A stretch of DNA of 64,000 nucleotides, taken from assembly GCA_001447805.1 (NCBI GenBank), contig CP013099.1:2985181-3049180 (forward strand), read 5' to 3'. A program made the position numbers and the translations under genes. Of the stretch, positions 55,959 to 63,499 are shown piece by piece. Positions within the stretch are counted from its first letter, which is position 1. Every line of letters starts with the position of its first letter. Below the pieces are notes generated by a model that was not told the origin of the DNA, did no database searches, and was given only the letters and a program-made list of their open reading frames with translations. Source of the stretch: Candidatus Tenderia electrophaga (lineage in GTDB: Bacteria > Pseudomonadota > Gammaproteobacteria > Tenderiales > Tenderiaceae).

Positions 55959-57704
55959 ATGACAGTCCTGTTCAAATTGGGCTGGTTCTTCCGCCGTTAT
56001 TGGCGCCATTACGTTTCGGCCTTCACCGCCCTGCTGGCCATCGCCGGGCTGATCATGGTACCGCCCTGGATCACCGGCCGCCTGGTGGACGCCATCGCCC
56101 AGCAGCGCCTGACGCTGACCCTGTTGCTGCAGTACCTGGGCCTGTTGTTGGCCCTGGGCATTGTGGTGTACGGGCTGCGCATCGTGTGGCGCGCCAAGCT
56201 CTACGGCGCCTCGTATTACCTGGCCGCCCTGTTGCGCCGTCGCATCTACGATCATCTCACCCTGATGGCGCCGCAGTTCTTTCAGCAGCACCGCACCGGT
56301 GACCTGATGGCCCGCGCCACCAACGACGTCACGGCGGTGGAGATGACCGCCGGAGAGGCGGTGCTGGCCCTGGTGGATGGGGTGCTCACCGGCCTGGTGG
56401 TGCTGGCGGTGATGATGCTGGTGGTGAGCTGGAAGCTGACCCTGTTGGCCCTGTTGCCCTGGCCCGTGATGGGCTATTTCATGTGGCGCTTCGGCCACCA
56501 GATGCACAGCGCCTTCAGCGAGGCGCAGCACCAGTTCAGCCGACTCAACGACCACACCCAGGAGAGCCTCTCCGGTATCCGTCTAATCAAGGCCTACGGT
56601 CGCGAGTCCCACACCCTCGCCGACTACGCCCGGGTCACCGCCGCGGTGAGCCGCGCCAATCTGGCCGTGGCCAGGATCGACGCCAAGTATGAGCCGGTCA
56701 TCTTCGTCACCGTGGGCAGTTCCTTTCTGTTGGCCGTGGGCGGCGGCGCCTGGTGGATACATCAGGGCCAGCTCAGTGTGGGCGAACTCACCGCCTTCAC
56801 CATGTATCTGGGCTATTTGATCTGGCCCATGTTCGCCTATGGCTGGACCCTGAACCTGCTGGAGCGCGGTGCCGCCGCCCATGCCCGCATCGAGGAACTG
56901 CTGCAGACCGCGCCACAAATCGAAGATAACGGCACCCTGGGCCCGCCCGGCTCCACCGCCCTGGACGTGGCCATCCGCCGCTTCGCCTATCCCGGCACCC
57001 CGGCGCCGGCGCTGCACAACGTGCATTTCAGCATCGCGCCCGGCGCCAGCCTGGGCATCGTCGGTCATACCGGCAGCGGCAAGACCACCTTGATCCATCT
57101 GTTGCTGCGTCTCTATGCGGACGAACAGGCCAAGATCCATCTGGACGGCCAGCCCCTGGCCGACTACCGCCTCGCGGCGCTGCGCCGGCAGTTCGGCCTG
57201 GTGCCCCAGGACCCGTTTCTGTTTTCCCTCAGCATCGCCGAGAACATCGCCCTGGGCCGACCCGAGGCCAGCCTGGAGCAGATCCGCGCCGCCGCCCGAC
57301 AGGCCTGCATCGACGCGGATATCCAGGCCCTGCCGCAAGGCTATCAGACCCCGGTGGGCGAGCGCGGCATCACCCTGTCGGGGGGACAACGCCAGCGTAT
57401 CGCCATCGCCCGGGCGCTGTTGCTGGATCCGCCCATCCTGATCCTGGACGATGCCCTCTCCGCCGTGGACGTACAGACCGAGGCGCGCATCCTGCGCCAC
57501 TTGAGACAGACGCGTAAAGGGCGCAGCAACATCATCGTCTGCCATCGCCTATCGGCAGTGGTGGCGGCGGATGAGATCATCGTGCTGCGCCACGGTGAGA
57601 TCGACGCGCGCGGCCGCCATGCCGAATTACTGACTCAGGATGGGTGGTATGCGCAGATGTATCGGTATCAACAGATTGAGTGGGCGATTGATAATGAACA
57701 GTAG
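55959..57704 (+). CDS. mdlA: ABC exporter half-transporter, MdlA-like
   Basis: This 581-residue half-transporter has six membrane helices in the first 300 residues and a C-terminal ATPase. The start FKLGWFFRRYWRHYVSAFTA and the following MVPPWITGRLVDAIA resemble E. coli MdlA. The ATPase has Walker A GHTGSGKTT, signature LSGGQRQR and Walker B ILILDDALSAVD. The Asp in place of the catalytic Glu after Walker B (LDDA) suggests that this is the degenerate ATP site of a heterodimer. The partner would be the 57873-59618 product. The substrate is unknown; related SmdAB/MdlAB pairs are called multidrug-like exporters. Confidence 0.9.
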   Translation: MTVLFKLGWFFRRYWRHYVSAFTALLAIAGLIMVPPWITGRLVDAIAQQRLTLTLLLQYLGLLLALGIVVYGLRIVWRAKLYGASYYLAALLRRRIYDHLTLMAPQFFQQHRTGDLMARATNDVTAVEMTAGEAVLALVDGVLTGLVVLAVMMLVVSWKLTLLALLPWPVMGYFMWRFGHQMHSAFSEAQHQFSRLNDHTQESLSGIRLIKAYGRESHTLADYARVTAAVSRANLAVARIDAKYEPVIFVTVGSSFLLAVGGGAWWIHQGQLSVGELTAFTMYLGYLIWPMFAYGWTLNLLERGAAAHARIEELLQTAPQIEDNGTLGPPGSTALDVAIRRFAYPGTPAPALHNVHFSIAPGASLGIVGHTGSGKTTLIHLLLRLYADEQAKIHLDGQPLADYRLAALRRQFGLVPQDPFLFSLSIAENIALGRPEASLEQIRAAARQACIDADIQALPQGYQTPVGERGITLSGGQRQRIAIARALLLDPPILILDDALSAVDVQTEARILRHLRQTRKGRSNIIVCHRLSAVVAADEIIVLRHGEIDARGRHAELLTQDGWYAQMYRYQQIEWAIDNEQ

Positions 57705-57733
57705 AAAAGATGGGCGCTTGACTCTACCCCTGC

Positions 57734-57851
57734 AAATCCCCCCCGCCCCCTCTTTTACAAAGGGGGGTGACTGGATTGGAGCGACGGCACCATGCCGTTG
57801 CGCGCCCGCTTTAATCACCCCCCTTTGTAAAAGGGGGGCCAGGGGGGATTT
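57734..57851. repeat. MITE-like inverted repeat between mdlA and mdlB
   Basis: Arms of 37 bp at 57734-57770 and 57815-57851 are inverted copies with a few differences. Their shared core is TCACCCCCCTTTGTAAAAG with outer GGGGGGATTT ends. The 44-bp centre contains a second palindrome (GCGACGGCA and TGCCGTTGC). The layout resembles small palindromic repeats that are common in bacterial genomes. It would form a strong hairpin in the mdlAB mRNA and could alter the expression ratio of the two half-transporters. Confidence 0.8.
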
Positions 57852-57872
57852 CAACTCGGCGCACCCGTCACC

Positions 57873-59618
57873 GTGAGCATGAAGGAGCCCACCTTCCGCC
57901 GCCTGCTGCGCTACGCCCTGGCCGACCGTGGTCTGCTGCGCCAGGCCCTGATCCTGCTGCTCATCGCCACCGCCGCCGATGTCGCCGGCCCCTTGCTGAT
58001 CAAGGTATTCCTGGATGATTTCGTGCTGCCGGGCCACTGGCCGCTCAATGCCATGCTGGGCCTGGGCGGGGCCTATGTGGTGGCGATGATCGTGGCCGCC
58101 GCCAGCCATTACCTACAGGCGCTGCGCTTCAATCTCATCGCCCAGCAGGCGGTGCAGACCCTGCGCCAAGAGGTCTTCGCCAAGGTAGTGCACATGCCGC
58201 TGGGCTTTTTCGATCGCAGCGCCACCGGCGCCCTGATTTCGCGCATCACCAATGACACCGAGTCCATCAAGGAACTCTATGTCAACGTGGTGAGCACCTT
58301 CATCCAGAACCTGGTACGCGTGCTGGGCATCCTGGTGGCCATGGCCCTGCTGGACTGGCACTTGATGCTCATCTGCCTGCTGTTCATCCCGCTGGTGGCA
58401 GGCCTGATGGTTCTCTACCAGCGCCTGAGCGCGCCCCTGTTCCATCGCGCCCGCGCCCTGCTCAGCGACATCAATGCCCGGCTGCATGAATCCATCCAGG
58501 GAATGAGAGTGATCCAGCGGACCCATCAGACGCCGCGCTTCCGCCGCGATTTCGGTGCCCTGGCGGACGCCCATTATCAAGCCCGTCTGCGCAACATCAA
58601 GCTGGATGCTTACATCCTGCGCCCGCTGGTGGATCTGATCCAGACCCTGATCCTCATCGGTCTGTTGTTCAGCTTCGGCTATCGCGCCCTGGATACGCCC
58701 CTGGAGATCGGCGTCATCTATGCCTTTGTCGCCTACCTGGGGCGCTTCGCCGAACCGCTGATCGAAATCACCCAACGACTCGCCCTGTATCAACAGGCCC
58801 TCGTCGCCGGCGAGCGGGTGTTCGAGTTATTGGATCAGCGACAGCCCATAGCGACGCGGCGGGAGCAGGCCCATATCCACGCCGGCAAGGTGGAATTGGA
58901 TGACTTGCGTTTCAGCTACGACGGTGACCACGAGGTGATCAAGGGCGTCTCGCTCACCGTCCCGCCCGGCCGTTTCTGCGCCATCGTGGGACACACCGGC
59001 AGCGGCAAGAGCACCCTCGCCCAACTGCTGTTGCGCTTCTACACGCCCCAGCACGGCATCATCCGCATCGACGATCAAGCGCTGGAAGACTTCAGCGAGA
59101 CGGAACTGCGCCATCAGGTCGGCATCGTGCAGCAGGACCCCTATCTGTTCAACGCCAGCCTGCGGGACAACATCACCCTGGGGCGCGACATCGACCCGGC
59201 GCAGCTGTTGTGGGCCGCCAAGCAGAGCGGCCTACACGCCCACGTGCAGGGCCTGGCCGAGGGCTATGACACCCTGATGGATGCGCGCGGCGCCAAGCTC
59301 TCCACCGGTCAGCGTCAGCTGCTGGCCCTCACCCGCGCCCTGGTGGCCCAGCCCCGGGTATTGATCCTGGACGAGGCCACCGCCAACATCGACAGTCACA
59401 GCGAGGCCCAGATCCAGCGCGCCCTGCTGCAGCTGCACGGCCAGGTCACCCTGTTGGTGATCGCCCATCGCCTCTCCACCATCGAGCGCGCGGACCAGAT
59501 CCTGGTCATGCACCAAGGCGAAGTGGCACAGCGTGGCAGCCATGGCGAGCTGCTGCGCCAGCCCGGCATCTACCGCCAGCTCTATCACATGCAGACCTTG
59601 GGAATAGAGGACGAATAG
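57873..59618 (+). CDS. mdlB: ABC exporter half-transporter, MdlB-like
   Basis: This second half-transporter has 581 residues from a GTG at 57873, or 579 from the ATG at 57879; no strong ribosome-binding site decides. Six membrane helices precede the ATPase. The start TFRRLLRYALADRGLLRQAL with ATAADVAGPLLIKVFLDDFV resembles E. coli MdlB. The ATPase has Walker A GHTGSGKST, Walker B VLILDEATANID with the catalytic Glu intact, and a non-standard signature LSTGQRQ. The variant signature and full Walker B complement the degenerate partner site in MdlA, as expected of a heterodimeric exporter. It probably shares a transcript with mdlA. Confidence 0.9.
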   Translation: MSMKEPTFRRLLRYALADRGLLRQALILLLIATAADVAGPLLIKVFLDDFVLPGHWPLNAMLGLGGAYVVAMIVAAASHYLQALRFNLIAQQAVQTLRQEVFAKVVHMPLGFFDRSATGALISRITNDTESIKELYVNVVSTFIQNLVRVLGILVAMALLDWHLMLICLLFIPLVAGLMVLYQRLSAPLFHRARALLSDINARLHESIQGMRVIQRTHQTPRFRRDFGALADAHYQARLRNIKLDAYILRPLVDLIQTLILIGLLFSFGYRALDTPLEIGVIYAFVAYLGRFAEPLIEITQRLALYQQALVAGERVFELLDQRQPIATRREQAHIHAGKVELDDLRFSYDGDHEVIKGVSLTVPPGRFCAIVGHTGSGKSTLAQLLLRFYTPQHGIIRIDDQALEDFSETELRHQVGIVQQDPYLFNASLRDNITLGRDIDPAQLLWAAKQSGLHAHVQGLAEGYDTLMDARGAKLSTGQRQLLALTRALVAQPRVLILDEATANIDSHSEAQIQRALLQLHGQVTLLVIAHRLSTIERADQILVMHQGEVAQRGSHGELLRQPGIYRQLYHMQTLGIEDE

Positions 59619-59709
59619 GCCACCCCTGTCCTGCCCAACAACCCTCGTTGAATGCCCACGCCCGACCATCCCAAGGCCGGTGAGATCGCGATCAGTGCCG
59701 AATAAGCGT

Positions 59710-59738
59710 TTGACAGCCATCCACCCGCTGCCTAGTAT
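59710..59738 (+). promoter_or_regulatory. Sigma70 promoter of the small-protein operon of the metal locus
   Basis: TTGACA at 59710-59715 and TAGTAT at 59733-59738 are separated by exactly 17 bp, close to the consensus. Transcription would start near 59745, inside the dyad at 59740-59770, so a protein bound there would block initiation. Confidence 0.75.
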
Positions 59739-59739
59739 T

Positions 59740-59770
59740 TGGTGGCACGTTTTGTATAAACGTAATACCA
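59740..59770 (+). promoter_or_regulatory. 31-bp operator-like dyad, copy 1
   Basis: An inverted repeat has left half TGGTGGCACGTTT and right half AAACGTAATACCA, five bases apart. It overlaps the expected transcription start and ends at the ribosome-binding site. Similar 31-bp sites lie at 60487-60517 and 60532-60562 before the TonB-dependent receptor gene. It does not match the Fur, Zur or NikR consensus as I know them. Confidence 0.65.
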
Positions 59771-59781
59771 GGAGCATGCCC

Positions 59782-59976
59782 ATGTATTGTGACAGTACCT
59801 ATCAACGCAAGCACCGCACAGCCGCGAATGGCACCACGCCGGCGCCACGGTATGGCCTTGATTGCATGTGCGATTGCAAGTTCGTCCGCCGCCTGACGCA
59901 GGCCGCGGCGACCGCCGACGCGCCAAATCATCCACCGTACCTGTCAAGGCCGCAACCGATGGACCCATGGACTTAA
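59782..59976 (+). CDS. Small Cys-containing protein of unknown function
   Basis: The ATG at 59782 is preceded by AGGAG at ideal 7-bp spacing and opens a 64-residue frame starting MYCDSTYQRKHR. The frame is open to 59680, but the strong ribosome-binding site favours this start. A CMCDCK cluster near residues 29-34 and several His and Pro residues (NHPPYL) are visible; no signal peptide or membrane helix is seen. The Cys cluster could bind a metal. It is the first gene after an operator-controlled promoter and lies 39 bp before a His-rich gene, so a metal-related role is inferred. I do not recognise the family. Confidence 0.6.
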   Translation: MYCDSTYQRKHRTAANGTTPAPRYGLDCMCDCKFVRRLTQAAATADAPNHPPYLSRPQPMDPWT

Positions 59977-60015
59977 TGGTGATCCCCACAAACCTGCACC
60001 ACAAAGGAGACGGCA

Positions 60016-60294
60016 ATGTCCCAAGATGACCATAAGCATGAGCACGAACATCAACACAGTCATGAACACCGTCATACGCATACCCATGAACATGTTCATG
60101 GTGACGAGAAACACAGCCACGAGCACAGCCATCAACATAGCCATGATCACGGACACAGTCACAGCCATGCCCATCGCCATGGTGGTGACGCGGAGACCCA
60201 TGACCACAGCCACAGCGCCGAGGAGAACCACGGGTCCCATGAACACACCCACAGCGGCCACGAAAAGGAGTCCCACGACGATCATCAACACTGA
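60016..60294 (+). CDS. Histidine-rich metal-binding protein
   Basis: The 92-residue protein has 35 His residues, mostly in HxH and HSHEH patterns, plus many Asp, Glu and Ser (start MSQDDHKHEHEHQHSHEHRH). It lacks a signal peptide, so it probably stays in the cytoplasm as a metal store or chaperone for nickel, cobalt, zinc or copper. AAGGAG lies 7 bp before the ATG. Similar His-rich proteins accompany nickel and zinc systems (for example Hpn-like proteins), but this is not a named family match. It is in the same operator-controlled unit as the 59782-59976 gene, and a strong terminator follows. Confidence 0.85.
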   Translation: MSQDDHKHEHEHQHSHEHRHTHTHEHVHGDEKHSHEHSHQHSHDHGHSHSHAHRHGGDAETHDHSHSAEENHGSHEHTHSGHEKESHDDHQH

Positions 60295-60385
60295 GTGTTG
60301 ATATCAAGCGGGCGGGCAAAACGCGCCTCTGCCCGGCCGCCTCCCCGTTCCCTCATCAACCACCCTGACAACTAGGCACCCGTCT

Positions 60386-60413
60386 CCCCGTCCGGAACCG
60401 GACGGGGTTTTTT
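60386..60413 (+). terminator. Rho-independent terminator of the His-rich gene
   Basis: Perfect 10-bp arms CCCCGTCCGG and CCGGACGGGG with a two-base gap are followed by six T residues. It separates the small-protein unit from the receptor unit. Confidence 0.95.
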
Positions 60414-60448
60414 GACTTTATTCAACGCGAACGCCTAACGGCGGAGGG

Positions 60449-60484
60449 CGTACGTAAATCCGTACGTAAATCCGTACGTAAATC
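60449..60484. repeat. Three exact 12-bp direct repeats upstream of operator copy 2
   Basis: CGTACGTAAATC occurs three times head to tail with no gap, ending 2 bp before operator-like copy 2. Each unit contains the palindrome TACGTA. One unit is about one helical turn plus 1.5 bp, so stacked binding of a regulator is possible. A simple slippage product is an alternative. Confidence 0.85.
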
Positions 60485-60486
60485 AT

Positions 60487-60517
60487 GGTGGCACGTTTTT
60501 TATAATCGTGTTATTTT
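60487..60517 (+). promoter_or_regulatory. 31-bp operator-like dyad, copy 2
   Basis: The left half TGGTGGCACGTTT is identical to copy 1. The right half (ATCGTGTTATTT) is degenerate. A TATAAT lies inside the site at 60502-60507, so it may overlap the -10 element of the receptor promoter; no good -35 is visible. Confidence 0.55.
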
Positions 60518-60531
60518 TCGATTCTGATTCT

Positions 60532-60562
60532 GGTAGCACGTTTATTATTTTTGTAACACCAC
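60532..60562 (+). promoter_or_regulatory. 31-bp operator-like dyad, copy 3
   Basis: Left half TGGTAGCACGTTT and right half TTTTGTAACACCA have the same total length as copies 1 and 2. Both outer ends are TGGT/ACCA. It starts 45 bp after the start of copy 2, about four helical turns, and lies about 70 bp before the receptor gene. Confidence 0.6.
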
Positions 60563-60634
60563 TCTGACGTCCCATAAGCGACAACGCGCAGCAACAACTC
60601 AACCACAAAAGAAAACCCAACCAGGGAGCCTCCA

Positions 60635-62719
60635 ATGAGAATAGAGTATCGTCCGTTTTCGTGCCCGCCGCGCCGCACCGGCGGCCACGCATTCCACCGG
60701 GTCAGACCCGCAGCGGCGCCCATTCTGGCCTGCGCCCTCGGCCTGCTGTTGCCGTATACCGGCGCCGCTGCCGCCGACGGCGTCCGCCTGGGTGAAATCA
60801 CGGTCAAAGGGGAGGCCCTGGATCCCAGCCAGGGCGCCTTCACCGTCAACGTCATCGAGGGTGACGCCATCCGCGACCAACATCTGCAACAACCCCTGCG
60901 CCTCATCGAGCAGGTCCCCGGGGTGGATCTGGGCGCCTATCGCCAGGGCGGTGTCGCCGATGTCTTTACCATCCGCGGCTTCACCGGCGCCGGCCACGGC
61001 AGTGACGCCGGCATCAGCCTTGACGGCATCACCCTGAACCAGGGTGAGTCCCATGCCGACGGCTATGCCGATACCAACATCATGATCCCCCTCGAGCTGC
61101 AGCGCCTGAACGTCTACAAAGGCCCGGTATCGGCGCTCTACGGCAACTTCGCCCGCGGCGGGGTGCTGGAGTTCATCACCCGTAAGGGCGGCGAATACCA
61201 GGAGGCGGACATCTCCTTCGGCGCCTTCGACACCTTCGACGCCCAAGCGGCCGCCGGCGGCGCCTTCGGTCCCGTCGCCACCAACTTCGCCGTGCAGGCC
61301 TATGACAGCGAGGGCTGGCGCGACAATTCCCGCTACACCAAGGCCAACGCCGCCGGACGTCTGTCTTATGACCTGTCCGAGCGTGCCGAAATCGCCCTCT
61401 CCCTGCGCGGCCACGCCGGCCAATGGGAAGCCCCCGGCTATATCCCCGAGGACCAATTCAACGACGAGGACCGCCGCGATCAGCAATCAGTGAACGCCGA
61501 GGACGACGGCGGCGAAAAACGCTTTTTCGCCCAACGCATCGATTACAACCATCTGATCAACGAACAGATGAAACTGCTGGTATTCGCCTACGGCACCCAG
61601 AACGATTTCACCCGTTTCGCCAAATTCGGTTACGACCCCGGCGGCCAGACCGAGCGCTTTTACAACCGCGACGTGCTGGCCATCGGCGCCAGCCTCAATG
61701 GCGCCCATCGTCTGGGCGAGGCCCCCATGAACTGGGTGGCGGGCGTCGAGTATTACGATGAAGAGACCGATTGGAAGCGTTGGAACACCTCCAATCGGGT
61801 GCGCACCGCGCAAACCCAGGAGCGCATGTTCACCATCGATACCCTCTCCCTGTATGGCCAGGCCGACTGGGAAATCAGTCCGGCGCTGCGCCCCATGGCC
61901 GGGCTGCGCTACGACAGCTTCTCGGGCAGCTACGACAACCGCGACCCGGGCGGCACCCCCTTCAGCCGTGACATGAACGACTACGACCATATCAGCCCCA
62001 AGCTGGGTCTGCGTTCCCGGGTGGCCGAGGGCATCGAGCTGCGCGGCAGTGTCGCCAACGGCTTTGGCCTGCCCAATGGCGAGGCCAAGTACGATCCCAC
62101 CCTGGACGTGGACGCCATCGAGTATTGGCAATACGAAATCGGCGCCACCCTCACCGCCAGCCCGGATTTCTACGTCGATGCGGCCTACTTCATCCTCAAC
62201 AGCTCCGACGAGATCCTCGAAGACCCCGTCGGCTCCGGCAACTTCCGCAACGTAGGCGAGACCCGGCGCAGCGGTCTGGAGGCGGAGTTCCGTTATTTCA
62301 CCCCGGTGGAATATCTCGAACTGTCCCTGATTACCTCGCTCTTCGACAGCGAGATCGAGAGCAATCCGAATGCCGCCCTGGTGGGCAAGGAAGTGGTCGG
62401 ACTGCCCGACAATATCACCACCCTCAGCCTCGACTACAACCCGGCCAGCGGCTGGGGCGGGCGGCTGAGCTGGCGCCAGGTGGGCGAGTACGCCCTCACC
62501 GACGACAACAGCCAAAGCTATGAAGGCTACGACCTGGTCAACGCCAGCCTGTTCTACAAGGCCCGTTTCGAGCGCGGCCGCAGCCTGCGCTGGTATCTGG
62601 ACCTCTACAACCTCACCGACGAAGACTATGCCGAGGCGGTGTTTTTCGGCTCCGGCACCCGGAACTACGCCCCGGCACCGCCGACCCATCTCACTGTTGG
62701 TGTAGCACTGAAATACTAA
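60635..62719 (+). CDS. TonB-dependent outer-membrane receptor
   Basis: The 694-residue receptor has a signal peptide ending TGAAAADGVRLGE. A TonB box-like ITVKGE and the plug domain follow (LRLIEQVPGVDLGAYRQGGV, then VYKGPVSALYGNFARGGVLE). A beta-barrel makes up the rest and ends TVGVALKY with the terminal aromatic residue. The substrate is not clear from sequence. The neighbouring His-rich protein and DUF4198 protein suggest a metal ion or metal complex. GGGAG lies upstream of the ATG. Two operator-like sites precede it, and the downstream tonB gene probably powers it. Confidence 0.92.
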   Translation: MRIEYRPFSCPPRRTGGHAFHRVRPAAAPILACALGLLLPYTGAAAADGVRLGEITVKGEALDPSQGAFTVNVIEGDAIRDQHLQQPLRLIEQVPGVDLGAYRQGGVADVFTIRGFTGAGHGSDAGISLDGITLNQGESHADGYADTNIMIPLELQRLNVYKGPVSALYGNFARGGVLEFITRKGGEYQEADISFGAFDTFDAQAAAGGAFGPVATNFAVQAYDSEGWRDNSRYTKANAAGRLSYDLSERAEIALSLRGHAGQWEAPGYIPEDQFNDEDRRDQQSVNAEDDGGEKRFFAQRIDYNHLINEQMKLLVFAYGTQNDFTRFAKFGYDPGGQTERFYNRDVLAIGASLNGAHRLGEAPMNWVAGVEYYDEETDWKRWNTSNRVRTAQTQERMFTIDTLSLYGQADWEISPALRPMAGLRYDSFSGSYDNRDPGGTPFSRDMNDYDHISPKLGLRSRVAEGIELRGSVANGFGLPNGEAKYDPTLDVDAIEYWQYEIGATLTASPDFYVDAAYFILNSSDEILEDPVGSGNFRNVGETRRSGLEAEFRYFTPVEYLELSLITSLFDSEIESNPNAALVGKEVVGLPDNITTLSLDYNPASGWGGRLSWRQVGEYALTDDNSQSYEGYDLVNASLFYKARFERGRSLRWYLDLYNLTDEDYAEAVFFGSGTRNYAPAPPTHLTVGVALKY

Positions 62720-62784
62720 CGACCCAGCTGCCCGGCATCCGGCTGCTTCGGTCGTCGAGCACTCAACTTAAAAGGAAAACCAAT

Positions 62785-63486
62785 ATGAACAAACATTCCG
62801 TATTATTGCTGACCGCCGGCATCGCCATGACCACCAGCATCCAGGCCCACGACGTGTGGCTGGAAGGCGAAAGAGGAAATCTGCGAGTGGTCTACGGCCA
62901 CGTAGGCGAACTGCAGGCCTACGACCCGGATAAGGTTAAGGCCGTGCGCGCCTACAACGACTCGGGCAAAGACGTAGACATCCGCGCCGAGACCAATGAC
63001 CATAGCATGCGGGTCAAACCCGCCGGCGAGGCCGGCATGATCACCGTCGAATACGACAACGGCTACTGGACCAAGATCGACGCCACCACCTGGGAAAATC
63101 AGTCCAAGCGCCGCTTCGACAACTATCTGGATGCCTCCCACTCGTTGAAATACAACAAGAACCTGCTCAGCTGGAGCAATGAGTACAAACAACCCACCGG
63201 GCTCAGCTTTGAAATCGTGCCCCTGGAAAACCCCCTGGCGGTGCGCGCCGGCGATAAGGTCACCCTGCAGGTGTATTACCAGGGCAAGCCCTTGGCCGAC
63301 GCCGGGGTCGAGGTGCACGGCTTTGACGACAGCTTCAAGACCGATGCCCAGGGTAAGGTGGAGGTGCCCCTCAATGCCAAGCACGACCTGCAGCACATCG
63401 CCGCCTATTATCGCTATGATGTGCCGGGCCACCTGGACGCCGACGAGGTCTCTCTGACCGCCAATCTGGTATTCCACACCCGCTAG
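62785..63486 (+). CDS. DUF4198 periplasmic protein, NikM-like
   Basis: The 233-residue secreted protein has a signal peptide ending [10 protein letters not shown]; the mature protein begins with the HDVWLEGE motif typical of DUF4198. The middle has [20 protein letters not shown]. The C-terminal half is an Ig-like fold with [20 protein letters not shown]-like (written [18 protein letters not shown]) and [23 protein letters not shown]4198 proteins are often found beside nickel or cobalt uptake genes and TonB receptors, and may bind metal through the N-terminal His. It sits between the receptor and tonB genes with AAGGAA before the ATG. Confidence 0.88.
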   Translation: MNKHSVLLLTAGIAMTTSIQAHDVWLEGERGNLRVVYGHVGELQAYDPDKVKAVRAYNDSGKDVDIRAETNDHSMRVKPAGEAGMITVEYDNGYWTKIDATTWENQSKRRFDNYLDASHSLKYNKNLLSWSNEYKQPTGLSFEIVPLENPLAVRAGDKVTLQVYYQGKPLADAGVEVHGFDDSFKTDAQGKVEVPLNAKHDLQHIAAYYRYDVPGHLDADEVSLTANLVFHTR

Positions 63487-63499
63487 CCGCGCCGTGTCG

